DNA of 64,000 bases from Yaniella halotolerans DSM 15476 (GTDB lineage Bacteria > Actinomycetota > Actinomycetes > Actinomycetales > Micrococcaceae), in assembly GCF_000420805.1 (NCBI RefSeq), contig NZ_ATVQ01000002.1, forward strand, positions 248,001 through 312,000, given 5' to 3'. The translations under genes were made by a program, and so were the position numbers. The notes beneath the pieces were generated by a model that was not told where the DNA came from, ran no database searches, and was given only the letters and a program-made list of their open reading frames with translations. Numbering within the stretch: position 1 is the stretch's first letter; each line of letters begins with the position of its first letter. Below are positions 35,840 through 44,585 of the stretch, one piece after another.

Positions 35840-36655
35840 CTAGTCGGTCAACAGGTGGTGTTCGAACCTGACAATACTAGCAAATTGTTCATCGTCGAGG
35901 CTTGCCCCACCGACCAAGACACCATCAATGTCGCGTTCACGCATGATGGTAGCTACATTGTCAGCTTTGACAGATCCACCATACAACACCCTGGTGGTCT
36001 GAGCTGTTTCAGTGTCGTAGAGAGCAGCGATTTCTCGGCGGAGGGCTGACGACATTTCTTGAGCATCATCGGGGCCGGCTACTTCTCCCGTGCCGATGGC
36101 CCAGACCGGTTCATAGGCCACCACGAGATTGGCCACTTCTTGGGCCGATAGCCCCGCTAGAGCTGCGCGCAGCTGGTTCATCGTGAAGTCGATGTGCTCC
36201 CCTGCAGTTCTTGTTTCAAGTCCTTCGCCGACACAGAGTATAGGCGTGAGTTCATGGCGTACTGCTGCCTTGAGCTTGGCATTGACGGTGTCGTCGGTTT
36301 CGCCATGAATGGTCCGCCGTTCTGAGTGGCCAATCAGCACGTAAATGCATCCGAGTTTGCGTAAGAAATCCCCGGAGACATCGCCGGTGTAAGCACCAGA
36401 GTCGTGCTGTGATAGGTCTTGACCACCGTAGGTCAGGTCAAGTTTATCCGCCATGATCAGCGTTTGAACGCTACGTAGATCAGTAAATGGTGGGAAAATT
36501 GCGACTTGTACTTTGTCGAAGTCGTGATCGTGGTCAGCGAGCGTCCACGAAAGTTTTTGCACCAGCGAGACGGCTTGGAAGTGATCCATATGCATCTTCC
36601 AGTTGCCGGCGATGAGTGGGGTGCGGTCGTAGACTCCGTCGGTCTTTGCGGTCAA
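35840..36655 (-). CDS. tpiA: Triosephosphate isomerase
   Basis: 271 residues, complete TIM barrel. The catalytic residues are evident: Lys in AGNWKMH, His in IGHSERR, Glu in [12 protein letters not shown], and the phosphate loop YGGSVKADN. It interconverts dihydroxyacetone phosphate and glyceraldehyde-3-phosphate. Lies between pgk and secG and is cotranscribed with them. Confidence 0.96.
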   Translation of the reverse strand: MTAKTDGVYDRTPLIAGNWKMHMDHFQAVSLVQKLSWTLADHDHDFDKVQVAIFPPFTDLRSVQTLIMADKLDLTYGGQDLSQHDSGAYTGDVSGDFLRKLGCIYVLIGHSERRTIHGETDDTVNAKLKAAVRHELTPILCVGEGLETRTAGEHIDFTMNQLRAALAGLSAQEVANLVVAYEPVWAIGTGEVAGPDDAQEMSSALRREIAALYDTETAQTTRVLYGGSVKADNVATIMRERDIDGVLVGGASLDDEQFASIVRFEHHLLTD

Positions 36656-36700
36656 TGAAACTCCTGTCGTGTGTGAATCGATGCGGTTATTCAGTTGGGG

Positions 36701-37924
36701 TTAGCGAGCCAAGGCACCGATTCCTGGCAGGTCTTTGCCCTCTAGATATTCCAGGGAAGCGCCCCCACCCGTGGAGATGTGGCCGTAGTCTTCATCAGCA
36801 AAGCCGAGAACTCGTACAGCCGCTGCTGAGTCTCCCCCGCCGACTACCGAAAGGCCTTTGACATTCGTAAGCGCTTGGGCCACGGCGCGTGTTCCACCGG
36901 CAAAGTTTTCCATTTCAAAGACGCCCATCGGTCCGTTCCAAAAGACCGTGGACGATGCTTCAATATGTTGTGCGTAGATTTTTGCGCTTTCCGGTCCGAT
37001 GTCCAAACCGAGAGCATCTGAACCGCCGGGTCCGGTCGTCATGGCGTCAACATCAACCACAGCGTGTGCTGCATCGGCGCTGAACGCTTCGGCAACAACA
37101 ACGTCCGTCGGAACGACGATTTTTGCAGCTCCTGCTCCGGAACGACGCAGGTAATCTTGCACAATGGGAATTTGATCTTCTTCAAGCAACGAGGATGCTA
37201 CATCGTGGCCCAGAGCTTTTAGGAAAGTGAAGGCCATTCCCCCACCGATCAACAACGTGTCGGCGCGATCGAGAAGGTTATCTATCACGGCCAGTTTGTC
37301 CGAGACCTTGGAACCACCAAGCACGACTGTGTACGGTCGGGCTGGTTCCGCGATGAGGCGGTCCAAGACATCCAGTTCTGTGGCCACCAGCGCACCCTGA
37401 TAGCTAGGCAGCAGGGTGGCGATGTCGTAAACAGAGGTGTGTTTGCGGTGAACTGCGCCAAATGCGTCATTGACATATGCCCCGTCAGGCCCCGCTAGTG
37501 CAGCAAATTCCTTGGCGAGTGCGGCTCGTTCACTGTCATCTTTGGATGTTTCACGGGCGTCAAAGCGAACATTTTCGACCAGCAGTATCTGGCCATCTTT
37601 GAGTTGTGAAGCTTGGGTTTGGGCTGATGTGCCGGTGACATCTTTTGCGAGCATGACGTCCGAATCGGTCAATTCCGTCATGCGTTGCGCAACCGGTGCA
37701 AGAGAGTATTGTGGATCAACGGTCCCGTTGGGGCGACCAAGGTGTGCCAGAACAATGACCTTTGCGCCTGCCTGGGCGAGATCGGTGATGACCGGTAATG
37801 AGGCGCGGATTCTACCGTCGTCGGTGACTTTTCCATTGTCGAGGGGGACATTGAGATCGGATCGGACAATCACGGTGCGTCCGGCAGCAGAAGGTAGGAG
37901 GTCACGAATTGTTTGGGCCGTCAT
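36701..37924 (-). CDS. pgk: Phosphoglycerate kinase
   Basis: 407 residues with the N-domain substrate motif VRSDLNVPLD, the LLVENVRFDARE region and the C-domain nucleotide loop VGGGDSAAAVR. It makes ATP from 1,3-bisphosphoglycerate. ATG 37924 is used; a TTG one codon upstream is a lesser alternative. In most relatives gap lies directly upstream; here the upstream neighbour is sodA, separated by a terminator. Confidence 0.96.
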   Translation of the reverse strand: MTAQTIRDLLPSAAGRTVIVRSDLNVPLDNGKVTDDGRIRASLPVITDLAQAGAKVIVLAHLGRPNGTVDPQYSLAPVAQRMTELTDSDVMLAKDVTGTSAQTQASQLKDGQILLVENVRFDARETSKDDSERAALAKEFAALAGPDGAYVNDAFGAVHRKHTSVYDIATLLPSYQGALVATELDVLDRLIAEPARPYTVVLGGSKVSDKLAVIDNLLDRADTLLIGGGMAFTFLKALGHDVASSLLEEDQIPIVQDYLRRSGAGAAKIVVPTDVVVAEAFSADAAHAVVDVDAMTTGPGGSDALGLDIGPESAKIYAQHIEASSTVFWNGPMGVFEMENFAGGTRAVAQALTNVKGLSVVGGGDSAAAVRVLGFADEDYGHISTGGGASLEYLEGKDLPGIGALAR

Positions 37925-38019
37925 CAAAATACTCTTCGGGTCTCGACAATATGGTCTGGCCAGCAGTTGCGGGCCGTTAACATCTTAGCCGTGTACGGAA
38001 AAGTTTTTGCTTTAAAACA

Positions 38020-38055
38020 CAAGGGATCTTTTGTCGTGTGACAAAAGATCCCTTG
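38020..38055 (-). terminator. Terminator of sodA
   Basis: A perfect 16-bp stem (CAAGGGATCTTTTGTC / GACAAAAGATCCCTTG) with loop GTGT, about 45 bases after the sodA stop. On the minus strand it is followed by TGTTTT. Confidence 0.88.
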
Positions 38056-38099
38056 AATATGAAATTCGTCGCTACCGGTCAGACCGGCAGGTGTTCACG

Positions 38100-38723
38100 T
38101 TATGGCTTGACGAGGCCAGCAGCGTTGGCCCGAGCTGCTTCAAAACGTGACTGAACGTCTGCCCAGTTAACGATGTTCCAGATGGCTTTGACGTAGTCTG
38201 GCTTGACGTTCTGGTAGTCGAGGTAGAAGGCGTGCTCCCACATGTCCAGCATGAACAGTGGCGTAGTAGCTACTGGGACGCCATTCTGCTGGTCGTAGAA
38301 CTGCTCGATGACAAGGTTGCCACCGATTGGTTCGTAGGCGAGGATAGCCCAGCCGGAGCCCTGGATACCCAGTGCTGCTGCGGTGAACTGAGCTTTGAAG
38401 TTGTCGAATGACCCAAAGAACTCGTCGATCGCTGCAGCGAGTTCACCGGTTGGCTTGTCGCCACCTTCTGGGGAGAGGTTGTTCCAGAAGATTGAGTGGT
38501 TGGTATGGCCACCCAGGTTGAAGGCCAGATCCTTGGTCAACTGGTTGATGTTCGAGAAATCGCCAGCTTCACGTGCAGCTTCGAGTTTCTCAAGAGCAGT
38601 GTTGGCACCATTGACGTAGGTGTTGTGGTGCTTGGAGTGGTGAAGCTCCATGATGCGACCGGAAATGTGTGGTTCCAGGGCACCGTAGTCGTAGGACAGT
38701 TCTGGCAGAGTGTATTTCGCCAC
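38100..38723 (-). CDS. sodA: Superoxide dismutase (Mn/Fe)
   Basis: 207 residues of the Mn/Fe SOD family, with the two metal-binding His ([12 protein letters not shown] region and [10 protein letters not shown]) and the C-terminal [11 protein letters not shown] supplying Asp and His. GGDKPTG and GIQGSGW indicate an Mn-type or cambialistic enzyme, but the metal cannot be fixed from sequence. No signal peptide. The start is GTG 38723 with a perfect AGGAGG 5 bases upstream. It removes superoxide; nearby H2O2-forming or respiratory genes are not in its operon. Confidence 0.95.
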   Translation of the reverse strand: MAKYTLPELSYDYGALEPHISGRIMELHHSKHHNTYVNGANTALEKLEAAREAGDFSNINQLTKDLAFNLGGHTNHSIFWNNLSPEGGDKPTGELAAAIDEFFGSFDNFKAQFTAAALGIQGSGWAILAYEPIGGNLVIEQFYDQQNGVPVATTPLFMLDMWEHAFYLDYQNVKPDYVKAIWNIVNWADVQSRFEAARANAAGLVKP

Positions 38724-38764
38724 GTATTCCTCCTAGTAAGTTCGGATAATGATCCGAGTGATTT

Positions 38765-38799
38765 GCTGATATCTATACATCAGCGAGATTGTTGGTCCA
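38765..38799 (-). promoter_or_regulatory. sodA promoter with palindrome over the -10
   Basis: Minus strand: TGGACC (38799-38794), a 16-base spacer, TATAGA (38777-38772). A perfect inverted repeat GCTGAT-n8-ATCAGC (38765-38784) brackets the -10 and could be an operator. Further down, a TCGGAT/ATCCGA hairpin (38742-38757) lies in the leader close to the ribosome-binding site. Confidence 0.5.
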
Positions 38800-38897
38800 C
38801 GAAATTTGCGCGAACCACTACCTTCTATAATAGGCCGCGCCCCCCGGGGTTCGGTCAAGGCCTGAGAGCTCGTCGGTCTGCGAACAGTAGTGTGATC

Positions 38898-39881
38898 CTA
38901 GTTGCTCTCACGGAATTCAGCGGGAACGGCATCGTGTGTGTTTGGCAGGCTCAGTTCCTGAGCGCGCTTATCAGCCATAGCTAGCAGACGACGGATACGG
39001 CCTGCGATAGCGTCTTTGGTCATAGGCGGTTCGGCCATGCGTCCGAGTTTGTCCAGGGAGGCATGCTGGTGTTCAACACGTAGCTTGCCCGCGTACTCGA
39101 GATGGTCTGGTATTTCATCCCCCAGAATCTCCAGTGCACGTGTGACGCGGGCGCTGGCAGCAACGGCCGCTTGGGCTGAGCGACGGAGATTTGCGTCATC
39201 AAAATTTGCGAGTCGATTCGACGAGGAACGAACCTCTTTGGTGGTTTGACGCTTCAACCAAGTCTCAACTGTCTGTTGGGCGCCCATGGCGGTCAATAGC
39301 GTCGTAATGGTTTCGGCATCACGAATGATGACCCGATCAGCCTGACGTACCTCTCGGGCTTTAGCCGTTACGCCGAGCCGACGGGCCGCTCCAACAAGTG
39401 CTAATGCGGCTTCGGGACCCGGGGCTACCACTTCTAGCGCAGAAGAGCGGCCCGGCTCAGTGAGGATGCCTTGGGAAAGAAAAGCCCCGCGCCATGCCGC
39501 AGCAGCGTCCGCGACACTGCCGTTTACGACTGCTGGTGGCATACCCCGTACAGGACGCCCTCGGGGGTCCATGAGTCCGGTTTTGCGGGCCAGCTGTGCG
39601 CCGCCTTCCATGATGCGCAATACATAGCGGGCACCACGACGTGAGCTTGACCCTTGCAGCGTAATGAGGTCGCATTCTGTACCAAAGGTGTCGTGCAGGG
39701 TGCTGCGTAACCGGCGTGCTGCGCCCTCATGGTCGAGCTCTGTTTCAATGATCAGACGACCGGGGAGCAGTTGTAGGCCCCCACCGAATCGCAAAATACC
39801 GACAACTTCCGCTAAACGTTCAGACAGTCGCGTAACAGGTACGCGTGCGAGTTCTTCTTTAGCGGTTGCGGTGAGTGCCAT
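38898..39881 (-). CDS. whiA: Sporulation/cell-division regulator WhiA
   Basis: A 327-residue WhiA: a LAGLIDADG-like N-terminal domain (to about residue 220, including [11 protein letters not shown]) and a C-terminal helix-turn-helix ([22 protein letters not shown]). In Streptomyces it activates septation genes; in non-sporulating actinobacteria its role is in division. Last gene of the uvrC-rapZ-yvcK-whiA unit. A TTCGCG/CGCGAA hairpin at 39902-39917 lies in the 54-base gap before it and may modulate read-through. Confidence 0.94.
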   Translation of the reverse strand: MALTATAKEELARVPVTRLSERLAEVVGILRFGGGLQLLPGRLIIETELDHEGAARRLRSTLHDTFGTECDLITLQGSSSRRGARYVLRIMEGGAQLARKTGLMDPRGRPVRGMPPAVVNGSVADAAAAWRGAFLSQGILTEPGRSSALEVVAPGPEAALALVGAARRLGVTAKAREVRQADRVIIRDAETITTLLTAMGAQQTVETWLKRQTTKEVRSSSNRLANFDDANLRRSAQAAVAASARVTRALEILGDEIPDHLEYAGKLRVEHQHASLDKLGRMAEPPMTKDAIAGRIRRLLAMADKRAQELSLPNTHDAVPAEFRESN

Positions 39882-39935
39882 GTGGTGTTCACTATTCTTT
39901 CTTCGCGCGAGCGCGAACGGTCTATTTTCCTCGAG

Positions 39936-40988
39936 TTATGACGGAATCTTATCGAATGCCTCAGAAAAGGCTACTGCAAGACGTAATGGATCATGTACGC
40001 TATCGCGATGCTCGTCCTTTACCTTACTAAACACGACGGTTGCGCCCAGTTTTTCGGCTGCTTCGCTGAATTCAGCAGCATGCTCTTCGGTGACTACAGT
40101 TGGGTCCGCAATGATCACGTCGATTCGGAACTCAGGTGCATAGTAGTGCAGTACGGAAAGGTGTTCAGCTGCAGTCATCCCCTGTGTTTCGGTCGTTGAC
40201 GGCTGCAGATTCATGACGAGACACCGTTTGGCCGTGGACTGCGTCAGAGCAGTACGTTGTTCTTCCAATAATAGGTGCGGCAGCACTGAGGTGTACCAGG
40301 AGCCCGGACCTAAAATGATCCAGTCGGTCAGCTCTATCGCATCTAATGCCTGCGGCGTGGCTGGCGCGTTTGGTGGTGAAAGCTCGATGTGGCTTACCCT
40401 CCCAGCGCCCGCGATCTTGGCGAGCTTGGCCTGACCGGTTACCGACCGGCGAGTGAGTTGACCCTCTTCATCAGCCAAGACAGTCCCCGAGATAGTCATC
40501 GGCGTGGTGGACATGGGTAAAACAACACCGCGTGCACCCAAGAGTGCACCGGCCCATGTCAGACCATCAACGGGATCGCCGAGCAGCTCCCAGAGCGCCA
40601 CAATCAAGAGATTCCCGAGGGCGTGGTTGTCTAAGGTGCCCGGATCGCCATTCAGGCCAGAGGTTTTGAACCGGTGCTGCATGGTGTCGCGCCAGGTTCG
40701 ACCCCAATCGGTATCATCACACAGTGCAGCCAGTGCCATGCGGAGGTCGCCGGGTGGGATGACATCCATTTCTTGACGGATGACGCCGGAAGAACCACCG
40801 TCGTCGGCAACGGTTACGATCGCGGTAATTTCACCGGAAATCAATCGCAGGGCTGATAATGTGGCGTAAAGTCCGTGGCCACCGCCTAAGGCAGTGACTT
40901 TGAGGTTTGGAGAATAGTGCCCGATCGTGGCACGTTCAGGACGCTGTACAGGTGCTAACGGCAATTGACCGGTAAAGTGCATACTCAT
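39936..40988 (-). CDS. YvcK/CuvA-like gluconeogenesis factor
   Basis: 350 residues of the CofD/YvcK family. The nucleotide-binding GGGHGLYATLSAL near residue 35, VTVADDGGSSG and the GDLRMALAAL stretch are characteristic. In Bacillus and mycobacteria the protein binds UDP-sugars and supports cell-wall synthesis and growth on gluconeogenic carbon. ATG 40988 overlaps the rapZ stop (ATGA). Confidence 0.93.
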   Translation of the reverse strand: MSMHFTGQLPLAPVQRPERATIGHYSPNLKVTALGGGHGLYATLSALRLISGEITAIVTVADDGGSSGVIRQEMDVIPPGDLRMALAALCDDTDWGRTWRDTMQHRFKTSGLNGDPGTLDNHALGNLLIVALWELLGDPVDGLTWAGALLGARGVVLPMSTTPMTISGTVLADEEGQLTRRSVTGQAKLAKIAGAGRVSHIELSPPNAPATPQALDAIELTDWIILGPGSWYTSVLPHLLLEEQRTALTQSTAKRCLVMNLQPSTTETQGMTAAEHLSVLHYYAPEFRIDVIIADPTVVTEEHAAEFSEAAEKLGATVVFSKVKDEHRDSVHDPLRLAVAFSEAFDKIPS

Positions 40989-41878
40989 TCGCGCCCCATG
41001 TCACGGTGAGAGATTTTGACCTTAACTCCGGAATATGTGGCGAGTCGCTTGGCGATCTCTTCAGCGATAGCTACCGAACGGTGTTTCCCGCCGGTGCAAC
41101 CGAAGGCCAACGTTGCATAGTGCTTATTTTCCGAGCGGTACCCTTCGATCACAGGTTCCATCATGGCTACATAGCTGTCCATGAAAGATGCGACGCCTTT
41201 GCGCTCCAGCACATAGTTCGAGATCTCTTGATCTTGACCGGTAAATGGTCGGAGTTCCGGCACCCAATGCGGATTGGGGATGAAACGTACATCAGCAATA
41301 TAGTTTGAGTCTTGCGGCACACCGTATTTAAAACCGAAAGACATAACGTTCAGTCGAATGACGATCGGGCCAGATTCGGTAAACAGCTCTGTTGTTGACG
41401 TGGTGAGATCGTGGACGTTGAGGTCCGACGTGTCGATCATCATCTCAGCTTGATCTCGCAGGGCAGCCATGAGCTCACGTTCAGCAGCGATGCCCTCAAG
41501 GATTGAACCGTCGCCTTGCAATGGGTGTGGACGACGAAGCGTTTCAAACCGGCGCACCAGAACTTCATCGGCAGCGTCAAGGAAAAGGACACGGAGCTCA
41601 GCACCATCGGTACGCAGCTGATTCATGGCTTCTTGCAGCGCTTGGAAGAACTCCTTGGACCGTACATCCACCACCAACGCGAGCTTTAACGGGGTGTCGG
41701 GATTTTTACCGATCAACTGTGCCATCGTGGAAAACAATTGCGGTGGAAGATTATCGACGACATACCAGCCGAGGTCTTCCAAAGAGTGGGCCGCGGTGGT
41801 GCGTCCTGCACCCGACATGCCGGTGATAATTAGGACTTCAGCGGTATCTGGTTTTACCGGTTGCAGTTCAGAGCTCAT
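40985..41878 (-). CDS. rapZ: RNase adapter RapZ / nucleotide-binding protein
   Basis: 297 residues. The N-terminal P-loop is GMSGAGRTT (about residues 20-28) and the C-terminal half has the FGFKYGVPQDSNYIADVRFIPNP block and GCTGGKHRSVAIAE. In E. coli RapZ guides RNase E to the GlmZ sRNA; in Gram-positives the YvcJ protein hydrolyses nucleotides and its target is unclear. The ATG overlaps the uvrC stop (ATGA), so the four genes are coupled. Confidence 0.94.
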   Translation of the reverse strand: MSSELQPVKPDTAEVLIITGMSGAGRTTAAHSLEDLGWYVVDNLPPQLFSTMAQLIGKNPDTPLKLALVVDVRSKEFFQALQEAMNQLRTDGAELRVLFLDAADEVLVRRFETLRRPHPLQGDGSILEGIAAERELMAALRDQAEMMIDTSDLNVHDLTTSTTELFTESGPIVIRLNVMSFGFKYGVPQDSNYIADVRFIPNPHWVPELRPFTGQDQEISNYVLERKGVASFMDSYVAMMEPVIEGYRSENKHYATLAFGCTGGKHRSVAIAEEIAKRLATYSGVKVKISHRDMGRE

Positions 41879-43818
41879 GATCGTAGCTTACCCTGTTCTT
41901 TCGACGCTGATTGGTCGGCCAAAGTATCGAAAATGGCCTGTGCGAGTTTGGGACCGACACCTGAAACAACCTGCAATTCCGCTACGGATGCTTGCCGGAC
42001 TTTCTTGAGTGATCCAAAGTGTTTCAGGAGGTCTTTGCGACGTTTTTCACCGAGTCCTGGTACCTCATCCAGCACCGACGCGATCATTGAACTGGATCGT
42101 TTTGATCGGTGTGCCTGAATAGCAAAACGGTGTGACTCATCGCGGAGACGCTGTAGGAGATAGAGACCCTGTGAACTCCGCGGCAGGATCATGGGGAAGT
42201 CATCCCCCGGAATCCAAAGTTCCTCTAGACGTTTCGCAAGGCCAACCACCGGAACATCATCAATGCCTAAGTTCAATAGGGCTTGCTGAGCAGCATTAAC
42301 TTGCGCCAGTCCCCCATCAACGACAACCAGTGAGGGCGGATACGAGAACTTCTTGCGTTCTTCGCTATGTTCCTCTTGAGTCGAGAGTTCCCCGGAGTGC
42401 ATTTCGGGTGCTTCGGCTTGTTCTTTTAGGAAGTTCTTGAATCTGCGGCTCAGCACGTCGTCCATTGCGGCAGTGTCGTCACGTGCAGCATCTCCGGTGA
42501 CATTAAATTTCCGGTAGTCACGCTTCTTGGGTAAGCCATCTTCGAAGACGACCATGGAACCCACCACGTTGGTGCCCTGTACATGAGATATGTCATAAGC
42601 TTCGATACGTAGCAGGGGCTGATCGAATTCGAGCGCTTCTTGGAGCTCCCGCAGGGCCGCTGATCGTGCCGTGATATCTCCGGAGCGACGCGACTTGTGC
42701 AACCGCAACGCCCCGTCGGCATTCTCTTTAACGGTTTCCAGAAGTTGGCTCTTCGTGCCGCGTTGTGGGACGCGTAGGTCTACTTTGGCACCGCGTCGTT
42801 GGGCCATCCAAGTTTCAATCTGTTCTGGATTCTCAGGTAACACAGGCACCAAGATTTCGCGGGGAATGCGTTCAGTATCTTCCATGTCGCCGTAGATTTG
42901 CAGCAGCAGTTGTTCGACGAGCTGCGGTTCGGTGGTATCCTCGACCTTTTCAACGACCCAACCTCGTTGACCACGAATCCTGCCATCTCGAACGTGAAAT
43001 ACCTGAAATGCGGCTTCTAATTCGTCTTCAGCAAAGGCAAAAATATCAGCCTCGGTGGTCTCGGGGAGTACGACAGCGTTCCGTTCGAAAACTTTCTTCA
43101 AAGCTTCGATATCGTCACGGTACCGTGCAGCATCTTCGTATCGTAGCTCCGCAACAGCGGATTGCATCTGCTGTTCAAGTTCCCGGAGGTATGGTCTCAC
43201 ATCGCCGTTCATGAACGCGACGAAGTCTTCGGCCAGTGCGTAGTGGTCTTCCTCAGATATCCGGTTGACACAGGGTGCAGCACACTTGTCGATGTACCCC
43301 ATCAAGCATGGTCGGTCTGCGAGCTGGGCGCGACGAAAGACCCCGGCTGAGCACGTTCGTACAGGAAAAACACGCAGCATGCGGTCAACTGTTTCGCGGA
43401 TTGCCTTGGCCGGGTGAAATGGGCCAAAGTACTTTACGCCCTTTCGGCGGTCACCTCGCATGACCATAACCCGTGGAAATTTTTCGTTCATGGTGACAGC
43501 TAGGTACGGATACGACTTATCGTCCCGGTACATGATGTTGTACCGGGGCGTGAATTCTTTAATCCAGGTGTATTCCAGCTGAATTGCCTCTTGTTCAGAA
43601 GCAACGGTGGTCCATTCCACGGCTGCGGCCGCGTGCACCATAGTGCGTGTCTTCGGCGGTAGCGTGTTGGGATTAACGAAGTAGGAGCTCAGACGAGAGC
43701 GGACGTTATTGGCCTTCCCCACGTAAATAATGCGGCCGTATGGATCCTTAAAACGGTAGACACCCGGATCCGTGGGAATGTCTGAGGTTTTTGGCCGGTA
43801 GGAGGCTGGATCAGCCAA
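41875..43818 (-). CDS. uvrC: Excinuclease ABC subunit C
   Basis: 647 residues: a GIY-YIG nuclease domain (about 15-100, GVYRFKDPYGRIIYVGKA), a cysteine-bearing insert, a UVR motif near residue 215, an RNase H-like UvrC domain (IEAYDISHVQGTNVVGSMVVFEDG carries the first Asp), and C-terminal tandem helix-hairpin-helix. It makes both incisions in nucleotide excision repair. First gene of the uvrC-rapZ-yvcK-whiA unit and 23 bases after the PlsC-like gene. Confidence 0.96.
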   Translation of the reverse strand: MADPASYRPKTSDIPTDPGVYRFKDPYGRIIYVGKANNVRSRLSSYFVNPNTLPPKTRTMVHAAAAVEWTTVASEQEAIQLEYTWIKEFTPRYNIMYRDDKSYPYLAVTMNEKFPRVMVMRGDRRKGVKYFGPFHPAKAIRETVDRMLRVFPVRTCSAGVFRRAQLADRPCLMGYIDKCAAPCVNRISEEDHYALAEDFVAFMNGDVRPYLRELEQQMQSAVAELRYEDAARYRDDIEALKKVFERNAVVLPETTEADIFAFAEDELEAAFQVFHVRDGRIRGQRGWVVEKVEDTTEPQLVEQLLLQIYGDMEDTERIPREILVPVLPENPEQIETWMAQRRGAKVDLRVPQRGTKSQLLETVKENADGALRLHKSRRSGDITARSAALRELQEALEFDQPLLRIEAYDISHVQGTNVVGSMVVFEDGLPKKRDYRKFNVTGDAARDDTAAMDDVLSRRFKNFLKEQAEAPEMHSGELSTQEEHSEERKKFSYPPSLVVVDGGLAQVNAAQQALLNLGIDDVPVVGLAKRLEELWIPGDDFPMILPRSSQGLYLLQRLRDESHRFAIQAHRSKRSSSMIASVLDEVPGLGEKRRKDLLKHFGSLKKVRQASVAELQVVSGVGPKLAQAIFDTLADQSASKEQGKLRS

Positions 43819-43841
43819 AGGTTTCGGGTCTCCTTGCGTAG

Positions 43842-44522
43842 TTAGGAGGCCGTTTCGTCTGGCCTCTTATTGTATTCGTCGACGCGTTCCTGGCCGGTCA
43901 GCTCGGCAATCCTTGCCATAATATGATCGGTGGTTTTACGTCGTATTTGGAGTCCGTGCTTGGGTCCAAGATGTTCGACTTCTATGGGTTTTCCGACTCG
44001 GATTTCGAATTTTCGAGGGAGAATCACGTTTTTACCTGGAGGCTGTAGCTTGTCGGTGCCAATCAAACCTACTGGGATCACTGGGACACCGGTTGTTAGG
44101 GCAAGCCATCCGACACCGGTTCGCCCTCGGTAGAGGCGACCATCTCTGGATCTGGTGCCTTCTGGGTAAATCCCAACGCCGTCACCATTTCCAACGAACT
44201 CGACGAGTTGCTTCAGCGCTGTCACCGATGCGGAGTGGTCACCACGCTCGACAGGGATGGAGCCTACTGAGTCGAAGAAGCCTCGCATAATTTTGCCTTT
44301 AAGGCCCTTCTGGGTCCAGTAATCTGCCTTGGCAAAGAAGCGTACCTGACGGGGCAAAAGGGACTGGATAATCACGGAATCCAGGAACGACAAGTGGTTG
44401 CTCGCGACGATAAACCCGCCAGATGCTGGGACGTGTTCAAAACCTGATGTTTCCGGGCGCGCCCCGACACGGAGTAGTGTGCGCACGCTGGTGCGCACAA
44501 TCCCAGTTTCGCCGATTGCCAT
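43842..44522 (-). CDS. 1-acyl-glycerol-3-phosphate acyltransferase (PlsC-like)
   Basis: A 226-residue LPLAT-fold enzyme with the catalytic H43-x4-D48 (NHLSFLD) and the substrate motif PEGTRSRDG near residue 120. It would acylate lysophosphatidate or a similar lipid at the inner membrane; it has no clear transmembrane helix beyond a weak N-terminal stretch. It lies between uvrA and uvrC, where related actinobacteria often carry such an acyltransferase. The exact acceptor is unknown. Confidence 0.87.
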   Translation of the reverse strand: MAIGETGIVRTSVRTLLRVGARPETSGFEHVPASGGFIVASNHLSFLDSVIIQSLLPRQVRFFAKADYWTQKGLKGKIMRGFFDSVGSIPVERGDHSASVTALKQLVEFVGNGDGVGIYPEGTRSRDGRLYRGRTGVGWLALTTGVPVIPVGLIGTDKLQPPGKNVILPRKFEIRVGKPIEVEHLGPKHGLQIRRKTTDHIMARIAELTGQERVDEYNKRPDETAS

Positions 44523-44585
44523 TATGACCCTCCCTGCCCAGTGTAGGGCAGTGTTAGTGCGTGTGGACTCATTGATTCTACAACG

